64,000 bases of DNA from Bacillus mojavensis RO-H-1 = KCTC 3706 (GTDB taxonomy: Bacteria > Bacillota > Bacilli > Bacillales > Bacillaceae): contig NZ_JH600303.1 of NCBI RefSeq assembly GCF_000245335.1, forward strand, positions 40,180 through 104,179, given 5' to 3'. Shown here one piece after another: positions 54,841-64,000 of the stretch (positions within the stretch are counted from its first letter, which is position 1; each line of letters opens with the position of its first letter). The translations under genes and the position numbers were made by a program. Under the pieces are notes generated by a model. It worked only from the letters and a program-made list of their open reading frames with translations. It searched no databases and had not been told where the DNA came from.

Positions 54841-55746
54841 CTATTCATCAGGCAAGACAGTCTTGGCAATCGTTTTGTCCAGCGCTTCATAATCATAATA
54901 AGAAATCGTTTCATACAGTTCCTTACGCGTCTGCATATCATCAAGCCCTTCTTTTTGCGACCCGCGCTCCCTTATCAGGCTAAACATCCGTTCATAAGCC
55001 TTTGCCGCAGCTCTGAGCGTGGTGACAGGATAGATCACCATCTGAACCCCCATAGCAGCAAATTCATCAGCATGATAATACGGCGTTTTCCCAAACTCCG
55101 TCATATTGGCAAGAAGCGGGACAGGGATCTGTTCAGCAAACTCGCGAAATTCGTTTTCCGTTTGAAGCGCTTCCGGGAAAATTGCGTCCGCTCCCGCCTC
55201 AATGTAAGCCGAAGCGCGTTTTATGGCGGATGCAAGTCCTTCCTGCGCCCTTGCATCTGTACGGGCGACAATGACAAGTGATGGCGCCGCTTGTTTGATG
55301 GCTTTTATTTTTTGCGCCAATTCCTGAGCCGTGACAAGCTGTTTACCATTCAAATGTCCGCATTTTTTCGGAAGCTGCTGGTCCTCTATTTGCACAGCTG
55401 CCACTCTTGCCTCCAGCATCTCGCGGGCAGTGCGGGCAGCGTTTAATACCCCGCCAAAGCCCGTATCGATATCAACGAGCAAAGGCAGGTCTGCTGCGCG
55501 GACAAGATCTTTTGCCCGTTCGGCCATTTCTGCCGACGTAACAATTCCGAGATCAGGCAGCCCCCTGCTGGCCGTATAAGCCGCACCCGATAAGTATAAG
55601 GCAGAAAAACCGGCCTCCTTCGCAAGCAAGGCGGCCATCCCGTCATGAGCGCCGGGAATTTGCAATATTTCCGGCGCACACATCAGCTTGCGGAAGCGTT
55701 CAGCAAGCTCTTCTTGTGACGATTGCTTATTGACGATCCAAGACAT
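54841..55746 (-). CDS. prpB: 2-methylisocitrate lyase (PrpB/MmgF)
   Basis: Splits 2-methylisocitrate to pyruvate and succinate, last step of the 2-methylcitrate cycle for propionyl-CoA. 301 residues as in 168 YqiQ. Isocitrate lyase superfamily: LVDIDTGFGGVLNA binds Mg2+, and the catalytic cysteine motif is KKCGHLNGK. The start at 55744–55746 (MSWIVNKQSSQ) follows AGGAGGACTC. Last gene of the mmg operon. Confidence 0.95.
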   Translation of the reverse strand: MSWIVNKQSSQEELAERFRKLMCAPEILQIPGAHDGMAALLAKEAGFSALYLSGAAYTASRGLPDLGIVTSAEMAERAKDLVRAADLPLLVDIDTGFGGVLNAARTAREMLEARVAAVQIEDQQLPKKCGHLNGKQLVTAQELAQKIKAIKQAAPSLVIVARTDARAQEGLASAIKRASAYIEAGADAIFPEALQTENEFREFAEQIPVPLLANMTEFGKTPYYHADEFAAMGVQMVIYPVTTLRAAAKAYERMFSLIRERGSQKEGLDDMQTRKELYETISYYDYEALDKTIAKTVLPDE

Positions 55747-55762
55747 GATGCGAGTCCTCCTT

Positions 55763-57181
55763 TTACATACAGAACATATCGACAAAATCGTTTACACGCA
55801 TGGTTTGCAATGTTTCATAACTGGTGCAGTTCTTGTAAATATGGTTTTGCTGTTTCTCAGAAAAATGGGTTTTGAGATTCGCAGAAAACTTTTCTAACAA
55901 TTTTGGCACAGCCTCTTCTCTTCGAAAACGATGCCCCAGCGGAAATTCACATTCAACCATCTCTGTACTCGTTCCGTCTTTAAAATGAATCTGAACGGCA
56001 TTTGAAATGGAGCGTTTATCTGGTTTGAGGTAATCTTCAGTATATGCTTTGTTTTCAGTTACTTCCATTTTTTCTCGAAGCTTATCTATTCTTGGATCAC
56101 TTGCCGTATCTGCCTCATAATGCTGTGCAGTGATATCACCGAATATTAAACCAATCGCTGTGATGTATTGCAGACAATGATCGCGATCCGCCGGATTATG
56201 CAGAGGGCCTTTTTTATCAATGATGCGAATAGCTGATTCATGCGTTCTGATGACAACACGGTCAATTTCATCGATACGGTCTTTGACCTGCGGATGAAGA
56301 ATGACGGCACACTCTGCCGCTGTCTGGGCGTGGAATTCCGCAGGATAAGAGACTTTGAACAACACATTTTCCATGACATAAGCGTCAAGCGGGCGGGCAA
56401 GCTTGATCTCTTTCTTATTGAATAATACGTCTTGAAAGCCCCATCCCGGAGCGGTCAAAGCTGTCGGATAACCCATTTCGCCTTTTAACGCCATCAGTGC
56501 GAGATGAACGCCCCTGCTGGTCGCATCTCCTGCGGCCCACGATTTGCGCGAGCCTGTATTAGGTGCATGCCGGTATGTCCTCAAGGCTGCATTGTCAATC
56601 CAAGCATTCGAAAGCGCATGATTGATTTCTTCCCTACCACCGCCCAGCAGCTTTGCGGCTACAGCCGTCGTTGCCACCTTGACAAACAACACATGATCAA
56701 GACCGACTCGGTTTAAGCTGTTTTCTAACGCCAGCACACCTTGAATTTCGTGAGCCTTAATCATCGCTTCAAGGATGTCACGGACCGTTAATGGCTCTTT
56801 TCCTTCAGACAGCCTCACTCTTGATACATAATCAGCCGCCGCAAGAATGCCGCCCAAATTATCTGACGGATGCCCCCACTCCGCAGCAAGCCACGTATCG
56901 TTGTAATCAAGCCAGCGGATCATACACCCTATGTTAAATGCTGCCCGTACAGGATCAAGAACATATGACGTTCCCGGCACTCTGCTTCCGTTTGGCACAA
57001 GGGTTCCGGGGACAATCGGGCCAAGCAGCTTGGTGCATTCGGGATAGCGGAGCGCTAAAATCCCGCAGCCGAGTGTATCAAGCAGAACGTGACCTGCCGT
57101 TGTAAACGCTTCTGAACTCGTAATCTCTTTCTCAAGCACATAGTCTGTTATTTCTTCCATGACATGATCCGTTTTCAGCAT
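55763..57181 (-). CDS. mmgE: 2-methylcitrate dehydratase (PrpD/MmgE)
   Basis: A 472-residue MmgE/PrpD family dehydratase acting on 2-methylcitrate in the mother cell. Family features: [40 protein letters not shown] and [19 protein letters not shown] at 57179–57181 gives the 168 length and lies next to AAAGGAATT; an upstream ATG overlapping mmgD is possible. The mmgD stop overlaps its leader. Intact. Confidence 0.95.
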   Translation of the reverse strand: MLKTDHVMEEITDYVLEKEITSSEAFTTAGHVLLDTLGCGILALRYPECTKLLGPIVPGTLVPNGSRVPGTSYVLDPVRAAFNIGCMIRWLDYNDTWLAAEWGHPSDNLGGILAAADYVSRVRLSEGKEPLTVRDILEAMIKAHEIQGVLALENSLNRVGLDHVLFVKVATTAVAAKLLGGGREEINHALSNAWIDNAALRTYRHAPNTGSRKSWAAGDATSRGVHLALMALKGEMGYPTALTAPGWGFQDVLFNKKEIKLARPLDAYVMENVLFKVSYPAEFHAQTAAECAVILHPQVKDRIDEIDRVVIRTHESAIRIIDKKGPLHNPADRDHCLQYITAIGLIFGDITAQHYEADTASDPRIDKLREKMEVTENKAYTEDYLKPDKRSISNAVQIHFKDGTSTEMVECEFPLGHRFRREEAVPKLLEKFSANLKTHFSEKQQNHIYKNCTSYETLQTMRVNDFVDMFCM

Positions 57182-57195
57182 TCGACCAATTCCTT

Positions 57196-58320
57196 TCATG
57201 ATTTTGATTTGTTCTCATATCGCGGGCCGGTATAGCGGACACGAGGGCGGAACAAGCGGTTATTGGAATGCTGTTCCATCACATGTGCACATAAGCCTGC
57301 CGTTCTCGCACTGAAAAAAACAGGCGTATACAATGGAATTGGTATGCCAAGCATCCAATACACCGGGGCGGCATAATAATCCAAATTCGGATAAAGCCCT
57401 TTTTCCCGCTCCATCAGCTGCTCCCCCGCTTCACACATTTCGTATAAGCGATGATCGCCGGCTTGATCGCATAGTTGCTGAAACGCTTCTTTCATCATAA
57501 GCGCTCTCGGGTCCATTTTTTTCATGTACACCCGGTGGCCGAAGCCCATAATTTTTTCTTTTTTTCTCAGTTTTGATAACAGGATTTGTTCAAAATCAGG
57601 CGTTGTTTTTGCCTCTAAGAGCATATACATGACCGCTTCGTTTGCGCCGCCATGTAGATTTCCCTTCAAAGATGCTACAGCTCCTGTCAATGCGCCATAA
57701 AGATCCGATTGTGTTGAGGCAATCACCCTGGCTGTAAAGGTTGAATTTGGCATCTCATGCTCGCTGTACAGGATAAGTGAACGGTCAAAGATCCGCTCTT
57801 CCAATGCGGATGGTATTTTTCCCGTCATCATGTATAAAAAATTCGCGCTGTAGGATAGGTGCTGAAGTGGGGGTACCGGTTTTCCTTTATTTACCATTCT
57901 ATAGCTGTTTGCTGTGAGAGCAGGCATTTTTCCTAAAAGCTGATAGGCGCGCTCCTTGTTTGCAGAAGGCGATCGATCGTCAATTTGGCGGTCGTAGCCG
58001 GCAAGAGCTGACACCCCGGTTCGCAGACTATCCATCGGATGAGTATGTTCAGGCAGCAGCTCAAGCAGACGGACAATGTCAGCCGGCAGGTTTGAAGCGC
58101 TGTTGATCTTCCTTTTGACCGTTTCCGTTTCATTGTCAGCCGGCAGCCTCCCCTCCAGCAATAGATGCACCAGTTCAAGATAGCTTTTGGTTTTTGAAAG
58201 ATCTATTAAATCATACCCTCGAATCAATATCTGACTATACTGTGTGTCAAGATAAGAAATATTCGTTTCTGCTGCGACGACCCCGTCAAGACCTGGAGAA
58301 AAATGCTGTTTACCATCCAT
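57196..58320 (-). CDS. mmgD: 2-methylcitrate/citrate synthase III (MmgD)
   Basis: A 374-residue citrate synthase fold enzyme joining propionyl-CoA (or acetyl-CoA) and oxaloacetate. Catalytic residues are seen in [15 protein letters not shown] (His), [15 protein letters not shown] (His/Arg) and the C-terminal Asp in [11 protein letters not shown]. Four genes of the pathway follow one another. Start follows GGAGGTTGAGGAT. Intact. Confidence 0.95.
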   Translation of the reverse strand: MDGKQHFSPGLDGVVAAETNISYLDTQYSQILIRGYDLIDLSKTKSYLELVHLLLEGRLPADNETETVKRKINSASNLPADIVRLLELLPEHTHPMDSLRTGVSALAGYDRQIDDRSPSANKERAYQLLGKMPALTANSYRMVNKGKPVPPLQHLSYSANFLYMMTGKIPSALEERIFDRSLILYSEHEMPNSTFTARVIASTQSDLYGALTGAVASLKGNLHGGANEAVMYMLLEAKTTPDFEQILLSKLRKKEKIMGFGHRVYMKKMDPRALMMKEAFQQLCDQAGDHRLYEMCEAGEQLMEREKGLYPNLDYYAAPVYWMLGIPIPLYTPVFFSARTAGLCAHVMEQHSNNRLFRPRVRYTGPRYENKSKS

Positions 58321-58351
58321 ATCCTCAACCTCCGCTTTGCGTTATTATCTG

Positions 58352-59491
58352 TCAGATTGTGCCAAGCAGGTGCTTGGAAATAATGAGTCTTTGAATTTCA
58401 TTTGTGCCTTCATAAATTTGTGTTACCTTTGCGTCCCTAAGCAGCCGTTCGACCGGATAATCTTTCATATAACCATATCCTCCATATATTTGGACTGCCT
58501 CAAGTGCAGCTTTCACTGCTGAATCAGAAGCAAATTGTTTAGCCATGGACGCTTCCTTTCCGCAGGCCAGACCGCGGGTATGGAGATCTGCCGCATGATA
58601 GACAAGGTGCCTTGCCGCCTCTGCTCTTGTCGCCATATCGGCGAGCTTAAACGATATGCCTTGATTGGCTGCGATAGGCCTGTTGAATTGGACACGCTGT
58701 TTCGCATAAGCAACCGCATATTCCAGGGCAGCCTCTGCGATTCCCAGCGCTTGTGCTGCAATGCCGATGCGTCCCACATTCAGGTTCGCCATCGCGATTT
58801 TAAATCCATCCCCCTCTTGGCCCAGTAAATTCTCTTCCGGCACTTCCGCATTTTCAAATATCAGCTCTGTTGTGTTGGAACCGTGAAGCCCCAGCTTTCT
58901 TTCTTTTTTGCCGACTGTAAAACCAGGTGTGTTCTTTTCAACGATAAAAGCCGAAATCCCGTTCCTGTTTTGGCCTGGGGCAGTTAAAGCAAACGTAATA
59001 TAGAGGTCAGCGGCACCCCCGTTCGTTATGAAGATTTTCGATCCGTTTAAAATATATTTGCCGTTCTTTTTGATTGCTGTGGTGCGAAGGCTCCCGGCAT
59101 CCGATCCAGAGTAAGGCTCAGTCAGCGCAAATGCACCCAAATAGTTTCCTGAGGCGAGTTTCGGTATATATTTCACTTTTTGCTCTTCGTTTCCGAAGTA
59201 CAAAATCGGATTTGTGCCCACTGAGGAATGAACCGAAAGAATGACACCGACCGCCGCGCTGATTTTAGAAATCTCATGAATGGCCAAAATATAAGAAACA
59301 ACGTCCGCTCCAGCGCCGCCATATTGTTCCGGCACTGGTATTCCCATCAAGCCGTGTTCACCCATTTTCTTCATTAGCTGAAATGGAAATTCATCTGTTT
59401 TCTCCATGACCTCCGCAGCAGGAGCAATTTCTTTTCGGGCAAAATCACGCACCATCTTTCGCATCATGACTTGCTCTTGGGTTAAATGCAA
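58352..59491 (-). CDS. mmgC: Acyl-CoA dehydrogenase (MmgC)
   Basis: A 379-residue FAD-dependent dehydrogenase for short/branched acyl-CoA. Signature ALTEPYSGSDAGS, FITNGGAADLYITFAL, catalytic glutamate in the C-terminal QIYEGTNEIQRLIISKHLLG. The start is TTG at 59489–59491 (MHLTQEQVMMRK), giving the 168 length with GGGGGTGG five bases upstream; a long upstream open frame overlaps mmgB and is rejected. Intact. Confidence 0.94.
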   Translation of the reverse strand: MHLTQEQVMMRKMVRDFARKEIAPAAEVMEKTDEFPFQLMKKMGEHGLMGIPVPEQYGGAGADVVSYILAIHEISKISAAVGVILSVHSSVGTNPILYFGNEEQKVKYIPKLASGNYLGAFALTEPYSGSDAGSLRTTAIKKNGKYILNGSKIFITNGGAADLYITFALTAPGQNRNGISAFIVEKNTPGFTVGKKERKLGLHGSNTTELIFENAEVPEENLLGQEGDGFKIAMANLNVGRIGIAAQALGIAEAALEYAVAYAKQRVQFNRPIAANQGISFKLADMATRAEAARHLVYHAADLHTRGLACGKEASMAKQFASDSAVKAALEAVQIYGGYGYMKDYPVERLLRDAKVTQIYEGTNEIQRLIISKHLLGTI

Positions 59492-59519
59492 CTTGGCCAC
59501 CCCCGGGTTGGAATTGACT

Positions 59520-60385
59520 TCAGGTATTCTTCTCCTCGCCGTAATGATAAAAACCGCGTCCGCTCTTTTTGCCGAGCCACCCTGCTTTGACGTACTTACG
59601 AAGCAGCGGGCAAGGGCGGTACTTGGAGTCACCAAGCCCGGAGTGAAGGACTTCCATAATCGACAAACATGTATCCAGCCCGATAAAATCAGCTAACTTA
59701 AGGGGTCCCATCGGGTGATTCATACCAAGTTTCATAACCTGGTCTATTGCGTCTGGCTCAGCTACCCCCTCATAAAGGCAATAGATGGCTTCATTGATCA
59801 TTGGCAAAAGCACACGGTTGGAGACAAATCCGGGAAAATCATTGACTTCGACCGGCGTTTTCCCCATTTTTTCCGCTAATGCAATAATGGCTAACGCAGT
59901 TTCATCTGATGTCGCCAGGCCGCGAATGACTTCAACCAGTTTCATCACAGGAACGGGGTTCATAAAATGCATGCCAATGACATGTTCAGGTCGGTTTGTG
60001 ACAGCTGCAATTTCTGTTATCGGCAAGGAGGATGTATTGCTGGCCAAAAGCGTATGAGCCGGGCAAATATGATCAAGGTTTTTGAACAAATTAGTTTTGC
60101 CGTCATGCTTTCTGCAATTGCTTCAATCACAACATCCGCATGCTGCGCCTCCTCCAGCGCCGGGGAAAGCGAAATACGGCTGATAACAGCCTTCACTTCT
60201 GCTTCCGTCTTTCTTCCTTTTTCAGCATCGCGGGTCAAATGCTTTTTTATGTGCTGAAACCCCGTTTCCGCTGCCTCAGGATTCAAATCATACAGCCGCA
60301 CATAAAAGCCGGCTTCAGCCGCTGTTTGGGCAATTCCGCTTCCCATTTGTCCGGCGCCGGCTACCATGATATGTTTGATTTCCAT
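59520..60385 (-). pseudogene. mmgB: 3-hydroxybutyryl-CoA dehydrogenase (MmgB), one-base frame error
   Basis: About 287 residues in 168. The N-terminal NAD motif GAGQMGSGIAQTAAEAG is in frame up to ESMTAK. The frame then breaks at four T residues on the plus strand (60095–60098; five expected), and continues as [20 protein letters not shown] with [16 protein letters not shown] and the catalytic His in [14 protein letters not shown]. As written the coenzyme and substrate domains are separated. Neighbouring genes are intact; homopolymer miscall likely. Confidence 0.92.
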
Positions 60386-60410
60386 TCAAATCCCCTTCTC
60401 CGTCAATGTT

Positions 60411-61592
60411 TTAATGAACTTGAACCAAGACAGCGTCTCCCTGAGCCGCTCCGCTGCAAATAGCAGCAATCCCCAGTCCACCTCCCCGGCGCTTTAATTC
60501 GTACACAAGTGTCATCAAAATTCTCGCACCGCTAGCACCGATCGGGTGGCCTAGTGCAATTGCTCCGCCATTGACGTTTACTTGTTCAAGATCAAACCCA
60601 ACGATTTTTTCACATGTTAATACAACAGAAGCAAATGCTTCATTGACTTCAAAAAGGTCAATATCCTGTAATGTAAAGCCGGTCTTTTTCAGCAGCTTGT
60701 TTATTGCGTATCCCGGGGCCGCCGCAAGCTCATGCGCTTGCATTCCGGCTGTTGAAAAACCAAGAATGGTTGCAAGAGGACGCTTTCCAAGTTCAGCGGC
60801 TTTTTCCTCAGACATTAATACAAATGCTCCCGCTCCGTCGTTGACTCCCGGCGCATTGCCGGCTGTAATGGATCCGTCACTCGAATAAATCGGAGAAAGT
60901 TTCGCAAGCTGATCGAGAGTGGTATCGCGGCGAATCGCTTCATCTTTGTCAACAATGTTTGTTTTTCCTTTCCGGCCAAGCCAGCTGACAGGAACAATTT
61001 CTTCATCAAACTTTCCTTCATCGGCCGCAGCAGCCGACCGCTTATGACTTCGAAGGGCCCATTCATCCTGCTCTTTACGCGAAATGCCATATTCCTTGGC
61101 CGCCGTATTTCCGTGAACGGCCATGTGCACTTCATCAAAAGCGCACATTAATCCGTCGTAAACCATTAAATCCCTCAGCTCCCCGTTACCCATCCGTGCC
61201 CCCCAGCGGCCAGCGGGAACAGCATACGGAATATTGCTCATGCTCTCCATGCCTCCGGCAACAAGAATGTTCGCATCACGCGCCCGAATCATTTGGTCAC
61301 ATAGAGTGACAGCGCGAAGGCCAGAGGCGCAAACTTTATTTAGTGTTTCCGATGGCACACTCCAAGGCAGTCCGGCTATACGGGCAGCTTGCCGGGAAGG
61401 TATCTGGCCCGCACCGGCTTGGACAACCATACCCATGATGGCGCCTTCCGCCTGATCTCCAGAGACTCCGGCACGCTTTAACGCCTCTTTCATAGCAGCG
61501 CCCCCGAGTTCAGCAGCTTTTACTTCTTTTAACGCACCTCCAAATTTGCCAAACGGGGTTCTTGCGGCACTTACAATGACTGTTTTCCTCAT
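60411..61592 (-). CDS. mmgA: Acetyl-CoA acetyltransferase (thiolase, MmgA)
   Basis: A 393-residue biosynthetic/degradative thiolase, the 168 length. Nucleophilic Cys88 in [11 protein letters not shown], His348 in [15 protein letters not shown] and the C-terminal Cys in [11 protein letters not shown] are intact. First gene of the mother-cell metabolic operon mmgABCDE-prpB, which oxidises short acyl chains and propionyl-CoA during sporulation. Start follows TTGAGGTGAAACC. Regulated by SigE and carbon catabolite repression (see the site upstream). Confidence 0.96.
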   Translation of the reverse strand: MRKTVIVSAARTPFGKFGGALKEVKAAELGGAAMKEALKRAGVSGDQAEGAIMGMVVQAGAGQIPSRQAARIAGLPWSVPSETLNKVCASGLRAVTLCDQMIRARDANILVAGGMESMSNIPYAVPAGRWGARMGNGELRDLMVYDGLMCAFDEVHMAVHGNTAAKEYGISRKEQDEWALRSHKRSAAAADEGKFDEEIVPVSWLGRKGKTNIVDKDEAIRRDTTLDQLAKLSPIYSSDGSITAGNAPGVNDGAGAFVLMSEEKAAELGKRPLATILGFSTAGMQAHELAAAPGYAINKLLKKTGFTLQDIDLFEVNEAFASVVLTCEKIVGFDLEQVNVNGGAIALGHPIGASGARILMTLVYELKRRGGGLGIAAICSGAAQGDAVLVQVH

Positions 61593-61615
61593 GGTTTCAC
61601 CTCAAATCAAAAGAT

Positions 61616-61629
61616 AGACAGCGCTTACA
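61616..61629 (-). promoter_or_regulatory. cre site upstream of mmgA
   Basis: On the minus strand TGTAAGCGCTGTCT matches the CcpA site TGWAANCGNTNWCA at 13 of 14 positions. It lies 24 bases before the mmgA start, where CcpA would block transcription. A cre here is established for B. subtilis mmgA. Confidence 0.88.
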
Positions 61630-61643
61630 TTTCTGGGTGTCTT

Positions 61644-61675
61644 CTATGAATGTATGCTTTGAAACAGGTATGAAT
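61644..61675 (-). promoter_or_regulatory. SigE-type promoter of mmgA
   Basis: On the minus strand CATACATT, about 60 bases upstream of mmgA, fits the SigE -10, with TCATTCAT about 13 bases before it as a fair -35. SigE control of mmgA is known. Exact ends approximate. Confidence 0.6.
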
Positions 61676-61683
61676 GAATGAAA

Positions 61684-61709
61684 AAGAAGGCTGCACCGGC
61701 AGCCTTCTT
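61684..61709 (-). terminator. yqiK terminator
   Basis: AAGAAGGCTGC (61684–61694) / GCAGCCTTCTT (61699–61709), four-base loop, U tail on the minus strand; directly after the yqiK stop. Confidence 0.9.
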
Positions 61710-61714
61710 GAAAA

Positions 61715-62458
61715 CTAATTTGTTCTATTCAATTTCTTAGCGATGGCAGCAGCCCGCTCAGGAAAATCTGTGAAAATGCCGTCTGCTCTCATTTTCATCA
61801 AATACTCCATATCGTCTGGCCGATTGACTGTATAAGGCCTTACCTTAATCGAGCTGTTCCGCATTTGCTGCAGCACTTCATCCGTTACCGCCGGGCTATG
61901 CAGCTTTGGGTGGTAGCCGGCTGCCGGAATGGATTTTACATATTGATCAGCCTGATATAGCACATCTGAGGTCAGCACCGCCCGTTCAATATGGGGTGCC
62001 AGCCGGCCGCATAACGCTAAGCTTTCATGGTTAAATGCGGACAGAATCGTTCTTTCTTCTATTTTAAATCGCTTTACTGTCTCAAGCACTTTTTCTTCCA
62101 TTCCTTCATAGCGGATCACGCTATTTTTTAATTCAATGTTAATCAGAAAATCCTTTTTTTCCGCCCACGAGAGCACGTCTTCAAGCAGCGGCACCCTTAC
62201 ATCGCCGACTGTTTGTTGATGACCGGCAGCCGCATCAGCGGTTTTCAAAACATCGTACCTCGTGTCCTTTACGAAACCTTTTAAGGATGTCGTCCGGTCA
62301 AGCCTTTCATCATGAATAACAACAATATGTCCGTCTTTTGTCAGCTGAACATCAAGCTCGATTCCATCCGCTCCGTTTTCAATCCCTTTTTCAAATGCAA
62401 TCATTGTATTTTCGGGATAATGACCTGATGCCCCCCGATGGGCAAAAATCTTTGTCAT
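61715..62458 (-). CDS. yqiK: YqiK, glycerophosphodiester phosphodiesterase
   Basis: A 247-residue GDPD-family TIM barrel: IFAHRGASGHYPENT with the catalytic His and the metal ligands GADGIELDVQLTKDGHIVVI and HDERLDRTT; INIELK continues the site. No signal peptide, so it acts in the cytoplasm, cleaving glycerophosphodiesters to glycerol 3-phosphate and an alcohol. Start follows TTGAGGTGAAACA. Slightly longer than the 168 protein I recall (243). Lies upstream of the mmg operon with its own terminator. Confidence 0.93.
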   Translation of the reverse strand: MTKIFAHRGASGHYPENTMIAFEKGIENGADGIELDVQLTKDGHIVVIHDERLDRTTSLKGFVKDTRYDVLKTADAAAGHQQTVGDVRVPLLEDVLSWAEKKDFLINIELKNSVIRYEGMEEKVLETVKRFKIEERTILSAFNHESLALCGRLAPHIERAVLTSDVLYQADQYVKSIPAAGYHPKLHSPAVTDEVLQQMRNSSIKVRPYTVNRPDDMEYLMKMRADGIFTDFPERAAAIAKKLNRTN

Positions 62459-62547
62459 TGTTTCACCTCAAGCCTAAAGTTGCCCGTTTTCTCTATTATA
62501 CTGATTTAGGCCTTGTCACTCTAGAATGAAGTGTTTTTGTACTCTGA

Positions 62548-63168
62548 CTACTGTGCGTAATAAGAGTCAATTCCGGCGACAATCGCGTCAGCAGCTTTTT
62601 TTTGATATTCTTCACTCCCAAGCTTGTCCGCATCAGAGCTGTTTGTTATAAATCCAAGCTCAGCCAGCACACTCGGCATTTTTGAATATGTAATGACATA
62701 AAAATCCGATTCTTTCACGCCCCTGTCTCTTGTTTGCAAGGATGATACCAGCTCTGACTGAATATCTGATGCCAGCCGCTGACTGTTTTCCGCTTCATAA
62801 TCAGACTGAAAGTACGTTTCCGTGCCTGAAGCAGAGGAAACGCCCGAATTCACATGAATACTGACAAAAAGATCAGCATGGTTTGCACTTGCTTTTGCCA
62901 CTCTTTCCTCCAAGGTCAGAAAATGATCATCCATCCTTGTAGCGACAGGAATTGCTCCTTCCGCTTTCAGCTTGTCCACAACATGACCGGAGACAGCCAA
63001 ATTAATATTTTTCTCTAACAGCCCGTTTCCGACTGCCCCGCTGTCTTTGCCACCATGACCGGCATCAATATATACCGTTTTCCCTGCTATCGGCTCTGCC
63101 GCTTGTGCACAGGGCGCGAGCATAAAAGCCAATCCGCATATCGCTAAACTCCTCCATAACATTCTCAA
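62548..63168 (-). CDS. yqiI: YqiI, N-acetylmuramoyl-L-alanine amidase
   Basis: A 206-residue exported zinc amidase (Amidase_3). Signal peptide LAICGLAFMLAPCAQAAEP with AQA cleavage site. Catalytic segments YIDAGHGGKDSGAVG (first His), LLEKNINLAVS (Glu) and FVSIHVNSGVSS (second His). No cell-wall-binding repeat, so a minimal amidase. Same length as 168 YqiI. Start follows GGAGGGAGAAACGTTGAGA. It cleaves the sugar–peptide bond of peptidoglycan. 22 bases after yqiH, so likely one operon. Confidence 0.92.
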   Translation of the reverse strand: MRMLWRSLAICGLAFMLAPCAQAAEPIAGKTVYIDAGHGGKDSGAVGNGLLEKNINLAVSGHVVDKLKAEGAIPVATRMDDHFLTLEERVAKASANHADLFVSIHVNSGVSSASGTETYFQSDYEAENSQRLASDIQSELVSSLQTRDRGVKESDFYVITYSKMPSVLAELGFITNSSDADKLGSEEYQKKAADAIVAGIDSYYAQ

Positions 63169-63190
63169 CGTTTCTCCCTCCGGTCTGTCA

Positions 63191-63484
63191 TTACGAGTTC
63201 TTTTGCAGCTGAATATCTTCCAGCTGTAAGGTTCCGTTTTCTTTTTTTGTATATTTCACCTGGACTTTTGTGTGATCTGGCAGGTCCTCACAATCGTCGC
63301 GTTTGTCCCTTGGAACTTGTATCATGGTTTCTTCTCCGTTAAGGGAGACGGCAATTGTATGAGGATCAGCCGAACCAATGTATTTTCCCTCTTCTGTAAA
63401 CTTTGGGACTGAATCATCTGCGCTTGCAATACTGCATCCGGAAAGCAGCAGCACAGTTAACAGAAATAGACCAGTTTGTTTCAC
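63191..63484 (-). CDS. yqiH: YqiH, lipoprotein
   Basis: A 97-residue lipoprotein. GTG start at 63482–63484 (MKQTGLFLLTVLLLSGCSIA) with AGAGGTGATC six bases upstream; lipobox LLSGC at residues 13–17. The mature part is small and beta-rich (VSLNGEETMIQVPRD, TKVQVKYTKKENGTLQLEDI). Same length as 168 YqiH; function unknown. A longer open frame upstream has no ribosome site. Confidence 0.9.
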   Translation of the reverse strand: MKQTGLFLLTVLLLSGCSIASADDSVPKFTEEGKYIGSADPHTIAVSLNGEETMIQVPRDKRDDCEDLPDHTKVQVKYTKKENGTLQLEDIQLQKNS

Positions 63485-64000
63485 ATGATCACCTCTTCCT
63501 GATGTTTGGCTTTTATCTTTGACCAGAATGTCGGATTTGTAAAGCTGGCACGAAAGCCGGCACGACGTTTCCATGATTTTCAAAAGGGCTATCTGACCTG
63601 CTGATTTCCTGTTGTTAGAAAGAAAGCAAGCGGATCTGTCTATGAAGATGTCTCTAAAAGAGCTGCATTTTAAGAAAAAATTAGCGGAAAGAAGCAACTT
63701 TTTATTCATTTTTAAAAACTTGATGAATAGAGTGAGCAGATGGTTTGACGGAAGGGTTGGACAGGCGTAAGCTTTTAAAGAATATTCACTTTACAAAAAG
63801 AAGATACAGCTCATGAAAAAATGTTCTGCTGCTGGCCGCGGCGGTCATCACTTGCTCCATTCGCCATCAAATCAAAGGCGGCTACAAGAGCCCCGAAAAA
63901 GAGCGAAGAAAACCATATTCGGCACTCAAGATATTCAGCCGGTGAAGCAGATTGATTGCATCAAATTTTACATATAGGCTAGAATATGTGCGAATCCAAA
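63485..64000. other. Right end without a convincing gene
   Basis: AT-rich DNA. A plus-strand scrap from 63813 (ATG, AAA run) to a stop at 63943–63945 reads like a small lipoprotein in the next frame (LLLAAAVITCSIRHQIKGG with a possible lipobox Cys), but the start is out of frame by one base. No ribosome site of quality. The next gene in 168 (yqiG, then spo0A) would lie beyond the window. Confidence 0.35.

Noticed and set aside
54679..55281. Plus-strand frame of 200 codons
   Set aside because: Overlaps yqzF out of frame, crosses the terminator and is antisense to prpB.
59492..59635. 48-codon upstream extension of mmgC
   Set aside because: Overlaps the end of mmgB and lacks a ribosome site; TTG at 59491 has GGGGGTGG and gives the usual length.
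1..64000. CRISPR arrays, rRNA or tRNA genes
   Set aside because: None seen: no spaced direct repeats, no rRNA motifs and no complete cloverleaf. The only tRNA-related element is the T-box leader.

Overview
The window is chromosomal DNA from a member of the Bacillus subtilis species complex. Gene order, protein lengths and recognisable regulatory sites match the mleA–spo0A side of the B. subtilis 168 map almost gene for gene. Proteins such as MciZ and MifM differ at several positions from the 168 sequences I remember, so a related species or subspecies is more likely than 168 itself. All comparisons with 168 are from memory; no search was run.

Layout, left to right. (1) 1–5334: malate/aspartate use (mleA partial, mleN, ansB, ansA, divergent regulator ansR). 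(2) 5342–9571: yqxK (EndoQ-like), nudF, the 40-residue cell-division inhibitor mciZ, yqkF, yqkE and a frameshifted yqkD. (3) 9605–12027: the yqjY-yqjZ-yqkA-yqkB-yqkC operon. (4) 12200–22606: a scrambled segment. Compared with the 168 order, three blocks (yqjW'-yqzH-yqjV', 'yqjV-yqjU-yqjT-coaA', 'coaA-dsdA-yqjQ-yqjP-proI-yqjN') appear in reversed order but unchanged orientation. This breaks coaA, yqjX/yqjW, yqjV and yqjN. proI keeps a proline T-box leader. (5) 22774–29742: yqjM, yqjL, rpmGA, rnz, zwf, gndA, with an extra DUF3885-like gene between zwf and gndA. (6) 29852–38042: polYA, the arrest peptide mifM and its target yqjG, yqjF, yqjE, yqjD, yqjC, a Prli42-like miniprotein, the L,D-transpeptidase yqjB, yqjA. 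(7) 38114–44295: artPQM arginine transporter, brxB, bmrU-bmr-bmrR multidrug resistance. (8) 44357–54411: the branched-chain keto acid operon ptb-bcd-buk-lpdV-bkdAA-bkdAB-bkdB, with a sigma-54 (SigL) promoter and its enhancer-binding activator BkdR. (9) 54563–61592: yqzF and the mother-cell mmgABCDE-prpB operon (fatty acid oxidation and 2-methylcitrate cycle) with a cre site. (10) 61715–63484: yqiK, yqiI, yqiH; the last 500 bases hold no convincing gene.

At least nine normally intact genes carry a one-base imbalance, most of them in A or T runs (yqkD, coaA, yqjP, yqjV, yqjN, the Prli42-like gene, bmrR, bkdB, mmgB). This looks more like homopolymer sequencing error than independent gene death. 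It also means the scrambled segment must be tested as a possible misassembly before being read as biology. The most informative regulatory observations are an identical 14-bp inverted repeat at both ends of bkdR (candidate BkdR enhancer sites), the variant MifM arrest tail, and two LexA-like boxes now separated from the operon they should control.
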